From: Selaginella moellendorffii
Taxonomy: Eukaryota; Streptophyta; Lycopodiopsida; Selaginellales; Selaginellaceae
Direction: 5' to 3'
Assembly (NCBI RefSeq): GCF_000143415.4
Contig: NW_003314300.1
Coordinates: forward strand, 1,410,230-1,474,229
DNA: 64,000 bases
A program made the translations under genes and the position numbers. The notes beneath the pieces were generated by a model, which was given only the letters and a program-made list of their open reading frames with translations, made no database searches and was not told the origin of the DNA. This document shows positions 20,233 to 30,129 of this stretch, piece by piece (position 1 is the first letter of the stretch; every line of letters starts with the position of its first letter).

Positions 20233-22403
20233 TTATTTCGTGACTTTCATTCTTTCCGGGAGTTGGATCCCAGCTCTATGGATCAGCTCCTGGGCAGCCT
20301 GAGCCGCAGTCTTGAGAATTGTGGCCTGGAAAAAGTGTGTAGGATTTCTGTAAGTTAATACAAATGAAATACCTCTTCGATTGTTAGTATCTTTCGGTCA
20401 CGCATTATCCAGACACCGTCACAGATCACTGACTCAATGTTCTCGCTCCTCATCGAGTAAACAAGGCTCGAAATCCTGAAAAACGAGAGAGATAAAAAGA
20501 GCCTTTGAGCTTGAGGAAATCTGACGAGTTTCTTACGGATCGTGGAGAGGCACCATCGACCACGTCTGTGGATTGATCACTACAAAATCAGCCTGTGAAC
20601 ATCGTCAGAGCTAATTCACAAGAAAAAAAAAAAGTTTTAAGTGCAACCTTTTTGTGGACTTCTATAGAGCCGATTTCATTGTCCCACAGGACGGATTTGG
20701 CTCCGTTGATGGTAGCCATTTCTAAAACCGTCTCCGCTGGCAATGCAGTGGGATCAGTTGTTCCTCTGGTGTGAGCCAGCTTTCCTTTGTTTATCAAGGA
20801 CGCTAAGTACATCTCGTCCACTGCAAAAATCGCCAATGACATCAGTGCCAATCAAGTCAAGTAGCACAACAACCGATACAAACCCATGCTCATTCTGTTG
20901 TTTGAGGGAGCACCGTCTGTTCCAATGGAGACACAAACACCTTGCTCTAGCATTTCTTGAACGGGACAAAATCCTAGCATGCGCATAGCGGAAGCAGGAC
21001 AATGTGACACTTTAACTCCGGATTTTGCCATCATTTTGACCTGTACAAGAGCACACAGTTTTGTTTCCAGCACTCGAAAATTTCAAACCTGCACACATAC
21101 CTCTCCCTCGTTGATCCATACCGAATGTGCAGCCAAGAGATTTTCTCCAAGAACGCCAATCCTGTCCAAATGGGTGACCGTGCCGTTCTCTACGCCCCTT
21201 GTCTTGATAACGTACTCGTTTTCGTAAGGAATCTCTGAAACATGCTGTGCACGGCCATACTTGAATCACCAAAAGGAACAAAATGACAGTTTTCTATACC
21301 ATGTGTATTCCAGTGTTATACTTGTCGGCAGCTTCTTTAGTACGCAGCAGCAATGCATCGGTAGCGTTCATAATCTGTCGTAAACCAAACCACACACGTA
21401 TACGCCCCCCAGCACTACCATTTAAACTCTTGTATAGCTCTTCCTGGGCCTGTGTAAGTCCAGAAGAAAATCATTCCAACGAAATAAGCTTGAAAGCTCG
21501 AGTTTGCAAACCGTGAGACAGGAGTCAGTTGTCTCGGTTGCCCACGAGCTCGGCAAGCCTTCCCCAGAGTCCATCGTTGAGCGTGTCAAGCACGCACGAA
21601 TTCCCAGAAGCTCTACTGCTCGAGCCATGGCCGGTACATGCTGTCCGCCAGCTTCAGCGAAGCAAGTTACCTGACAAAACAACACGCAAAGTTCTCTTGT
21701 AAGAGATCAAAGCTAAAAGAAGGACGCGAAGCCTGTAAGAGATCGAAGAAGTTTGATAAACAGCAAAGAAGCATATAAACAATCCAAACCAAAAAAAAGA
21801 GAGAACAATGTGAAAGATCACAAAGAAAAAGAAAGAATGCCTAGAAAGTGATTGATCGCATCAAAGAACAAGAAGAACAAGCTCGTGAATTAAGCCAAAA
21901 ACATGGGAGGAAGAAACAAGGGGCAAAGCAAACCCAAAGAAAGAAGATTTCACTTACGCCAGATCGAATGAGTTCTATCCCACAGAGCAAAGTGGAGAGA
22001 AAAGAATCGCTGTCCGTCATGCTCGATTCGTATGGCCAGATGCGCTTGTGGAGCCAGGTGAGAAGATCGACATCATCGGCAATTCCCCGGCCGAGCTGCT
22101 GCGATGTGTGTACGTGAGTGTTGATGAGCCCTGGCCGATCCCATCCGGCCGCGAAAATTTTGAGAAACCGAGAGAAAAATGGAGCTCACCAGGTATGATC
22201 AAACGACCAGAGAGATCGACAATGTCGTCCGCACCACTCGCAAAATCGGCCAGAATCGCCTGATCCTCACCAACAGCAATAATCCTGTCACCGCGCATCG
22301 CCAAGCCGCCGCAAGCGTATACATTTCGATCGCCGTCCATGGTGACGACGATCGCGCCATGGAGCACTGTCAAGCGATCGATCTTCTCAGTGGGAAGCGC
22401 CAT
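20233..22403 (-). CDS. ATZ/TRZ-type amidohydrolase (MTA/SAH deaminase-like)
   Basis: Ten exons: 22403-22190, 22130-21958, 21670-21512, 21449-21300, 21244-21101, 21040-20884, 20820-20648, 20592-20537, 20475-20373 and 20325-20233; all phases agree; 473 aa. Metal-dependent hydrolase fold: strand 1 'LINTHVHTSQQLGRG' (His77, His79 as metal ligands), 'HVSEIPYENEY' (His233), 'SHCPAS' and 'GTDGAPSNN' (metal Asp). This family deaminates or dechlorinates nitrogen heterocycles; closest known groups are 5-methylthioadenosine/S-adenosylhomocysteine deaminases and chlorohydrolases. Catalytic ligands are present, so it should be active; the substrate is inference. No targeting peptide. A broken PPR copy begins 70 bp upstream in divergent orientation. 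Confidence 0.88.
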
Positions 22404-22474
22404 AGCTTAAGCTAAAGAAGAACCCTATAATGCGCATCTATTTTATTCTCCTTTTGGCCTTTACCTCTACTTTT

Positions 22475-22830
22475 AGGGCTCTTCCTTTACCTTGAGGGTT
22501 CTTCCCTTAACTCTGTTTTTAGGGTTCTCCCAGGCGGATGCTCCGGCAATGGCCGCGGCATCCTGGACTAGAGCGCGATTGATCGCTGCCGGGAAGCTCG
22601 AAGGACAATGCAGGGAGGAAGAGCCTTGGCGAGGGAGCTCCAGGAGTTTCTCAAGCCAGGGATGAGCCGTTCGATGTGGATTCCTATCAGCACGTCTTGC
22701 AGCTGTGCACGCGGCTGCGCGCCATGGCCGAGCGATTCGTCGGAACGATCTCGTCTTCATGTTTGGCAATCCGGGGGATTCGATGGCGCGATCATGCGTC
22801 TCCTCACCGCGATCAAACGTCTTTAGCTGA
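22475..22830 (+). pseudogene. Truncated copy of the PPR gene at 33493-34851
   Basis: From about 22475 the leader ('CTCTGTTTTTAGGGTTC') and the first codons ('MLRQWPRHPGLERD' region; 'RLIAAGKLEGQC') match 33429-33920, with several deletions and frameshifts, then homology stops near 22825. It holds no intact PPR motif. Because it lacks the Mutator-like element present before the functional copy, it also shows the unoccupied insertion site ('GGCTCTTCCTTTAC' at about 22478). Confidence 0.85.
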
Positions 22831-22850
22831 TTTGGTTCTGCCGCCATAGG

Positions 22851-23010
22851 AATGAACTTCAGCAGCAACTCCATTGTAAGTCCCAAAGGAGAGTCCGACG
22901 CTGCCGTAGCCACCAAGTCCGTCAAGGATATCAGAGCTTCATCGTATTGGTGCTGCCGGCGGAGATAGCTTGCCAGTATTTTCCCCACGCAAGGTAGAAG
23001 AAGCAAGACG
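22851..23010 (-). pseudogene. Orphan coding fragment of unknown origin
   Basis: The minus strand reads 'KILASYLRRQHQYDEALISL' followed by 'TDLVATAASDSPLGLTMELL', clean helical, TPR-like sequence with coding composition, open for about 55 residues and then running into the antisense of the PPR fragment. I do not recognise the parent gene. No start or splice context is convincing. Confidence 0.35.
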
Positions 23011-23127
23011 AGGAGGATTTGGAGTTCTTGGCCAAGGTTTGTTCTAGCACGATTCTTTCGTTTGGGTCAAGCTTGTGTTCTTTGATCGTAGATTCGTGAG
23101 ATTTTTTATTCGAGAGATCCACAAACA

Positions 23128-23962
23128 ATGCAGTCGCTCCAAGACCGAGCGTCGGCGTTGAATGGAGTGAGTCAAGACGATGATGCATTCGAGATTGATG
23201 AGATCAATCTCGACAAGAAGCTGGGACACGAGACCTTTGTCAAGCTCTCCACGAATTTTTACAGCAGGTGAGTGTCCTAAAATCTTCCTAGAGATTGAGC
23301 TCTTTCAAGACGAGAGATGGAGTTGTGCGAGCGATGAGCTCACCACTAGTTTTCTTATCAATTTGGAAAGTTCCTGCTAGCGAAAAGTCATAGTTATAGA
23401 GCTTTTAGAGCACACCAAGTTCCTAGCTTGACAAGAGGAAGTTCCTCTTTGACAATTTTGGTGGTGGATCCACAGGGTCTATGCCCATGATATCCAGAGA
23501 ATGGGAGGCCCTCCATTATATTCTCGCCGCAAAGGTTTGCAATGCGTTCTTTTTCCTCCCTTTTCCTCGTTTATTTTCTTCTCTTGAGTCGTTCTCTTGT
23601 TCTTTCCTTCTCCGCTTCCTCTCTTTCTTTCATCTTCCTTGACTTTTCCATCGTTCTCATTTTGTTTTAGCATTTGAGTTTTTTTTTTAATTTTCTCACG
23701 ACCAAACTTACAGGACATCCTGCTTTGATCGGCCGCCATGGACTGTATCCAGTGACCGAGCGAGAGCGGAAAGATGGATCAAGCATATGATCGCAGCTCT
23801 CGACAGCGTGGAAGAAATCTGCGGATTCAAAGAAACGAATGCTCAAGTTTTTCTGGTAAAAACAATCTCCGTAGGTAGACCAAAGTATGTGATCCTTATG
23901 TTTTTTTTTCTTCCAGGCACACTGAGTTTTTTCCGTTGGCTAATCGCCGAGGATAAAGAACA
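23128..23962 (+). pseudogene. GLB3: Class 2 (2-on-2, GLB3-type) truncated haemoglobin, broken
   Basis: Exon 1 (23128-23267) 'MQSLQDRASALNGVSQDDDA' to 'FVKLSTNFYSR', exon 2 (23476-23534) 'IQRMGGPPLYSRRKG', exon 3 (from 23714) 'GHPALIGRHGLYPVTERE' then, one base out of frame, 'AERWIKHMIAALDS', and a possible exon 4 at 23917 ('AHTEFF'). These follow plant GLB3 in order, including the proximal-His region 'LIGRH'. Lesions: about 27 residues between VY and QRM are missing, exon 3 has a frameshift and exon 4 joins out of frame. The family binds haem and oxygen or NO; this copy should not. Confidence 0.8.
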
Positions 23963-24212
23963 GGTTTTCTTTATAAACTCGGGGCTAACGAGCCATTGTT
24001 TTACATCTGTTCTTCTCTACAGTAGAACACCGGGCACCGGGAATCAATGAATGAAGAAGTGATTTACTTGCCAAACGACAGGGAAAGTCGTGCCACTCGT
24101 GGGATTCAACTTCAGAGGAACTTGTGTTGAGGCCAGAGTTCAGAGGAACTTGCGTTGACGCCAGAGAAAGAGGGGCTCTCAGCAACAGTGTTTTCGCGAT
24201 CGTTCAACCAGT

Positions 24213-24551
24213 ATGGCGATCGACGAGCTCAAAGTTTCTTGCAGGAGGCCTCATATTGTAGCGGTGGCTCATCTCTCGCAGGGTCACATTAGTTCTCTCA
24301 TTCACTTCTGCCTCAAGCTCGCTCACCACGGGATCCTGGTAACGTTCGTGACGATCCACGTCGACGGGCTTCTGGGAATGGGGCAAAGGAAAGATCCAGA
24401 GGTTCCAGAGCAGTGGAAGAACAACTTTAACTTCGAGCGCCTCGAGCTGGAGCTCCCGAAAGGGACGGGTGGATTTGCCAAGTTCTTCGCGATGATCGAA
24501 GAGCTCGGAGGCCCTTTCGAGGAGCTCCACTCTCGAGAAGAGATACCAAAG
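24213..24551 (+). pseudogene. N-terminal exon of a family 1 UDP-glycosyltransferase
   Basis: Starts MAIDELKVSCRRPHIVAVAH and continues 'LSQGHISSLIHFCLKLAHHG', 'VTFVTI', the acceptor-binding N-terminal Rossmann half of plant UGTs (compare PAQGHINPM..L...L...G..VTFV), with the catalytic His. It ends at a normal donor (AAG/GTAAGT at 24551-24552), but no following exon or PSPG box is found before the next gene at 24614. Either a truncated pseudogene or an exon cut from its gene. Confidence 0.75.
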
Positions 24552-24613
24552 GTAAGTTGTACTTGGCATCTTAATTAGGTTTCTACATGAGGGGTTAAAA
24601 GTTTAGGGCATTC

Positions 24614-25951
24614 ATGGAGAGAGCAGAGGCTGCGAGGAAACGGCGGCGCGTAGCCGGGTATGATACAGGGGAATCCTGGCAGCAGATCAAGGCGCTAAAT
24701 TGCAAGGATCTACTCAATCCCAACCAGGTGACCATAGTTCCTTGCATGGGCACTTGTAATCGAGGCTCTTTTCTTTTCGTGGGGTCACCGGACATGGATG
24801 AATTGCTGTGGCACTGCCTGTCTCTCGAACCCGGGCAAGAGCTTGTTGTTGTCGGTCCCAAGGGCACCGGCAAAAGCTGCCGGTTAAGGGCAATGGCTGC
24901 CGCGCTCTATGCGCGTGGTCCGGAGAAAAGTGTGATCGTTTGCGTGTGGAACTTGGAGAGGGCCAGCTCGCCGACTGTGTTGCTGCGATGGCTACTTGAT
25001 GGGCTATGCTTTGCATACTCGGGCGCGGACGAGCACAAGCCGGTTCTCGAGGCTCTCGAGGCTCTCTGGAGGGTGGGCGTGAGCGTAGCGAGGCTTCAAG
25101 AGTTTCTCAGGGAGAGGGCAGCCGCTGGTGACGATTTTACATTCGTTGCTGACGGTGCGGAGGCTCTGGGTACTCGCGATTACAGGGGCATAAAAAAAGT
25201 GGACTGTAAAGAGATGAAAGATACCTTGTTGACGCTCGAAGCCATCGTTTCTCCTTACAAAATCGTGTGGGGCGTGTCCCCGGAAGCGCGCCAGGCAGAG
25301 GCTGCCGACTCGGAGCGAGTAGCGATCTATTGTGTTGGAGGTTTTACCAAGGTTTGGTCGTTTCTATACTTCTCGTGCTCGTCAACTAAATCCCGGCTGC
25401 AGGAACAAAGAGAGGTGTTTCTTCGTCACTCCATGCTGGGAGCCGTCGTAACTGGTGATATGCAGCGGACCAAGGACATGGATTTGTTGGCTGGTTTCCA
25501 TCCCCAGTTTCTGGATGAGCTGGATGGGGCTTGCATGGAGATAGCTCGGATCAAGCAGGCAGGCGGACGCAAATCAAGACTGTTGTGGGGCGACACCGTG
25601 AGACTTGCTCCACCAGTTGAGTTGGAGCCACATGAAGTCTCTTTACTTTTGAAAGATGAGGAAGATTGGCAGAGGGTGCTCCTGGAGTTTATCAACGGAC
25701 GAACAATGTCTTTCATCCGCAGATCAGTGCGAGAAGTCGTCCGAATATTGGACAATGCAGAAGTTATATGCAACTTCCATCAGAAAACGCAAACGATAGA
25801 TAAGGATCCAAGGTACTCCATATCAAAGCACGAGTTCTGCTCCTGTTTTGTGGAGCAGATCTACATGGAGGAGTTTCAAAAGGCACGAAGCTGTCGTCAG
25901 CAGGAGCATGCAGCATGGTGGAATACGTGTGACTGGCCAACAAGATTTTAA
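24614..25951 (+). CDS. P-loop NTPase protein of unknown function
   Basis: Open frame of 445 codons that contains a likely 51-bp intron (25352-25402, AAG/GTTTGG...CTGCAG/GAA), giving 428 aa when removed; since 51 is a multiple of three the frame stays open either way. Visible: basic N-terminus (RKRRRVAG, possible nuclear signal), 'FLFVGSPDMDELLWHCLSL' then Walker A 'VVVGPKGTGKS' (about residue 90), a Walker B-like 'FTFVADGAEAL', and a helical C-terminus (EDWQRVLLEFINGRTMSF). The layout recalls STAND or Crinkler-type NTPases, but I cannot assign a family. Confidence 0.6.
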   Translation: MERAEAARKRRRVAGYDTGESWQQIKALNCKDLLNPNQVTIVPCMGTCNRGSFLFVGSPDMDELLWHCLSLEPGQELVVVGPKGTGKSCRLRAMAAALYARGPEKSVIVCVWNLERASSPTVLLRWLLDGLCFAYSGADEHKPVLEALEALWRVGVSVARLQEFLRERAAAGDDFTFVADGAEALGTRDYRGIKKVDCKEMKDTLLTLEAIVSPYKIVWGVSPEARQAEAADSERVAIYCVGGFTKVWSFLYFSCSSTKSRLQEQREVFLRHSMLGAVVTGDMQRTKDMDLLAGFHPQFLDELDGACMEIARIKQAGGRKSRLLWGDTVRLAPPVELEPHEVSLLLKDEEDWQRVLLEFINGRTMSFIRRSVREVVRILDNAEVICNFHQKTQTIDKDPRYSISKHEFCSCFVEQIYMEEFQKARSCRQQEHAAWWNTCDWPTRF

Positions 25952-27400
25952 GGCAAGAACTCTAGTGCATGATGGAGGAATGTATTTGCTAGAAGAGCTT
26001 TTTAAAATAAATAGTGTAAGGTTTGTAAATACATATAAGTAATACATTAATTATAGTATTAAAGCATATGAATTATCCATTTGGGACTGAATTTAGTCCG
26101 TCCATTCTTGTATATAAATAGGGGTTTAAACCCCAATTATTCTTATATCCCTACATGTGTAAATTTAAAATTTTAAATACAACTTTCTAAACAGGTTTCC
26201 AAACAATTGTGAAACCACTCATTTGGGAATAAATGAAAAATAAATAATAATATAAATTGTTATATAAAATTTTAAATTTGCATTTGGAAAATTGAGAAAA
26301 CAAATAACAAGCCAAAATAGATCCGCAAGGAAAACAGGTAGTACCAATAGAAAAGAGAACAAAATCCCTTAACAGCTGTTTAGGCTGAATCTAAACTTTT
26401 GAAAAAGTTAAAATTCATGATCTGCAAATGATACAATTAGATTATATTAAAAGGTTTTTGCCGGTAATAGCCAAAAACCAAAATTCAAGTGGAAAACACC
26501 CATTCGAGAAAGAATGATGTTTATGTGAAATTGGATATAGTAATTTTTCTAAACTCTACTAATTTTTTAGCGTTCTATATTTAAAAATTGCTTTGAAAAA
26601 TAGAAGAAAATTTTAAATTTTACTTTCTGTATAGTAAGATTTTTGGATAGAGACAAATATTATTTAGATTGAGTATTTCTTCAGTAACTATATTACTACC
26701 ATTTTCTTGTGTAGCGGAAGAGCACTTCTGGTATGTAAAAATTTGAACACACTTGCGAGTTTATACCCTCTTGTATTTCCTCAATTAGGCTGTTTTTGAT
26801 GCCTTAGCTTACTTTGCTTTCTCTTTTGTCTTCAAACATGAAATATACTTATCATTAGTAAGAGATGCCCCATAAGGCAACCAAGACAAATTGTTATCAC
26901 TCATGAGTTTTTGATTAATGCATGATAAACATTATCTATCACTATAGATGGCAAAACTATCTTCTCCTTCAATGATCAAGTTCTCAACATCTTCTCCCAA
27001 GCTCGTGGCAAAAAAAATGCCTTCAAGATGTCATTCTCACTATTGAGATTTGCATGCAAACAAATAAAAAAGGTGAGAGCTTTTTTTGGTATGTGATTAA
27101 AAGTATTTTCCACATTTCCAAAGGCCCCTGTGACATGGGACTCACTATCCATTGTTGTTAGATGCATAGGATATTATCTCAACTACAAAGTTTTTTTTGG
27201 TAACATGGCCTCATTCATAGCTTTGCACGCACTTTTGTAGGAGTAGAAGAAGAATTGAATATGGGAGATTTAGGTGGGATTGTTTTCAAGTAGAAAGCAT
27301 AAGTGTAATCTATGGACTTCTATTGCGAATGTGATTTCGGGTATCAAAAGTTACTTATTGGCCAGTCCTTACAGATATTCTTTTCTTATTGCCATAGGGA
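25952..27400. other. AT-rich spacer, probable repeat debris
   Basis: No gene seen. A minus-strand open stretch at 26976-27167 ('SHVTGAFGNVENTFNHIPKK') may be retrotransposon gag-like, but I cannot name it. Confidence 0.45.
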
Positions 27401-27406
27401 AAGGGC

Positions 27407-27536
27407 CTATGAATAAGAGTGCACCCCTTTTTCTAATCGATTAAGAGTATTGGGATACTTGAGGTTAAGTGTCCTTGGGTTTGAATAGTACTAAGCTGGG
27501 TGACTTCCTGGGAAGTCCAAACTCAGGAGCTTACAT
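27407..27536 (+). repeat. Direct repeat, copy 1
   Basis: About 130 bp beginning GCCTATGAATAAGAGTGCAC and ending near CTCAGGAGCTTACA; repeated with moderate divergence at 27797-27930. It lies upstream of the integrase remnant and may be untranslated sequence of that element. Confidence 0.7.
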
Positions 27537-27796
27537 TTGGATTCAGAGGGGTCTTGAGTTCGACTCTGTTGGTTGGCTAAGGGAATCACACCACATGTTG
27601 ATTGACATCTGGCAAGGGTCTAATATGGCTTGACCTGAGGGGTAAGGTGTCAAAAGAGTAGGGCTCTCGAGAGAGTTGTGGCTCTCAACTTCTATTTGTG
27701 AAGGTGTGAACTTGCAATGAAGCGTGATAGATTGTAAGCAACCAAAGGGAATGATTCAAGAGATGATCTATAGGGGTTCAAATATAGAGGGAAAAG

Positions 27797-27930
27797 GCCC
27801 ATGAATAAGAGTGCACCTTTTTTTTTTCTAATCAGTTAAGGGTCTTGGGATACTTAGGGTTAAACATCCTTGGGTTTGAATAATATTGGGCTGGGTGATC
27901 TCTTGGGAAGTTCAAACTCAGGAGGTTACA
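27797..27930 (+). repeat. Direct repeat, copy 2
   Basis: Second copy of the unit at 27407-27536 (GCCCATGAATAAGAGTGCAC to CTCAGGAGGTTACA), separated from the first by about 260 bp. Confidence 0.7.
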
Positions 27931-27934
27931 AGAA

Positions 27935-28990
27935 ATTGGTGCTCTTGCTAGTGCCTTTGCAACTGCTGTTGGATACTTCCTCCTCAATCGAGTGGTGTTT
28001 CAATATTCTTGTCCAAAGCGGATTCTTTCGGATAATGGTCCCACATTTATGGCTGAGGCATTTCATGTTTTGACGTCTTGGTTGGGGATACACTACACTT
28101 TCACGAGTGCTTATCATCCACAATCAAACGGTTTGGTGGAATGACTCATTCGCACATTCAAAAGAATGATCGTGAAGTACGTGAACTTTCAGCATTCAAA
28201 TTGGGATGGTTATTTGCTATCTCTTCAGTATGTATATGTCACAAGGGTGCTATTGGTGCTTCACCATATAAACTTTTATATGGTTATGATCCACTATTAT
28301 TAATGGAGTTGGGTTTACCTTCACAATTGCCATGAGCTGCCGATGTTAAGTCGTGGAATCAGTATTTAATGAGCATTCTTTCATTTGTCCAAGCATAGTC
28401 TATTGAACACTTAGGCCGCGTACAAGTGGGACAACAACGACACTACAACTCCTATCATCATCCACCTGTGGAGTATAAAGTGGATAATTTAGTGTTAGTT
28501 TGTTTTTCCCATCTTACGGTACGTGGTTTATCTAAGGGGTTCCTTGCTCAGTGGAAAGAACTATATTAGGTGTTATGGCAAGTTGGACCGTAAGTTTATG
28601 AAGTTTGGCATGATGTCCAGTAGGCCAAACCTCCAAAAATTGTGCATGTGCAACAATTGAAACACTTCATACAAAGGGATCAGGAACAACTAAGACTACA
28701 TACAAATCCACTGATGCCTCCTCTTAACATTCCTCTAGATTTTAGCCCATTTACAAGAGAACCCTAATGGTCTTTCATTATTCCAAGAGGAGGGGATGAT
28801 GTGAGGTCCAAGTGTATGGCTACAATGCCATATATTAATATTAGCATAGTGGGATTTTGGTAGCCGTTGGATTGGTTTCAATCTAGACCACTTGCTCTTA
28901 TATATACACTAAGGTTTTTGGGCTAATTGATATAGATATTTTCTATATTCCTTTTATATATTCCAAGCACTCATAAAGCTAAATAAACAT
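27935..28990 (+). mobile_element. Old Ty3/gypsy element, integrase to 3' LTR
   Basis: Decayed integrase core on the plus strand ('ILSDNGPTFMAEAFHVL', 'GIHYTFTSAYHPQSNGLVE' followed by a stop, then 'GASPYKLLYGYDPLL'), a polypurine tract CCAAGAGGAGGGGA (28783-28796) and an LTR starting TGATGTGAGG at 28797. Same family as the minus-strand element interrupted at 10711/16187. LTR end uncertain. Confidence 0.8.
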
Positions 28991-29764
28991 TATACAGAAA
29001 TAATATGGAAAGAGATTTACCTCAACAACCAAATTTTATATAAACATCATTCTTACCCAAATAAGAGTTCTCCAATAGCTTATTCTTTGTTGTTCTCTTA
29101 ATTGTTTTGCAACATTATATTTGAGAAATGACCCCATGTCCCATAAAGACTAAAACAACATTAAGAGTGCATTCTCAAAGAAATTAATGAAATTACAAGC
29201 ACGAACACATGAATGCCTGGTGTTGATATTGGGTCATTAGCCTCTTAGGAGACTCTATCACGAAACTTAGAGCCACCTATTACACTCTGTGACATGCAAA
29301 ACTATTATGGAACACTCCACCACTAAGATGACTTTAGTGCCAAAACAATGCTTGATTGCAATGTAACTCTAACTTGTAGATTCAAATGAAGTGTGAACAT
29401 CTTCCAACTCATAGTCAGAATGTGTTACCCTGCCTCCTAGACGGGACAAATATGCTAGCCCATCTTTAAAAAAGTTCTAATTCTACCATAGAGACTAAAA
29501 GAATGCTACAAACCTTCTCTAGATCTAGTGTTAGAAAGAAAATATATAATTCCCCTACACATGCCACATAAAATCACTTTCATTAAGGATGATTGAACTG
29601 AGCAGAGGAATGAAATACTACAAAATGTAGAGAATCCTTGTGGAATAAGAGGATGAGCCTCAAGAGTCGATGCAGCCGGCCTTCGAAGCAAGCACGACGT
29701 ACATGGTGGATTTATGATGGATTTATGACGTATAATTTATTGATTGGTAAGGCTCTTTCTTTAC
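28991..29764. other. Spacer before the Mutator-like element
   Basis: No gene recognised. The 29756-29764 segment TTTCTTTAC is the left target-site duplicate of the element that follows. Confidence 0.5.
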
Positions 29765-30050
29765 ACCTCCTGTTAAACACCATCCTGATTCACTCTCTCT
29801 CCGCTTACCTGGCGATGACGTGGCATAGCCCTCTTTGTTTTATCTCCAGTGCACTCCCTCTCCCGTCCGTCGCCGCTGCGCACTCCCGCCCGCAGCTATC
29901 GCCTGCCTGCGGCTCCTGCCCGTCCGCTCGCCCTCACGGCTCCTGCCCGCACTCCCACCCGCCCCCGCACGTCCGCCCGCGCCCAGCGTGTGCCCTAAAA
30001 TTACTTCCACGTGGCCACAGCCCCAACACTTAGCCAAATTTCAATCAGCG
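29765..30050 (+). repeat. Left TIR of the MULE
   Basis: Begins ACCTCCTGTTAAACACC and includes a GC-rich core made of CCGCCCGC-like tandem steps (29870-29995). Inverse of 33140-33428. Confidence 0.93.
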
Positions 30051-30129
30051 TGCCCTAGTCCACCCATTCACACCGGATGGTTGCCCCATAATTGACCTAA
30101 AAACGTTTCTGTTTCTTTTATGATCAAGC

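Noticed and set aside
24614-25951. Octapeptide GDDFTFVA shared with the protein at 1287-2027
   Set aside because: The surrounding residues do not align and the position in each protein differs; taken as coincidence.
29840-30037. GC-rich open frames in both TIRs of the MULE
   Set aside because: They arise from the CCGCCCGC-type tandem composition of the TIRs and occur in both orientations.
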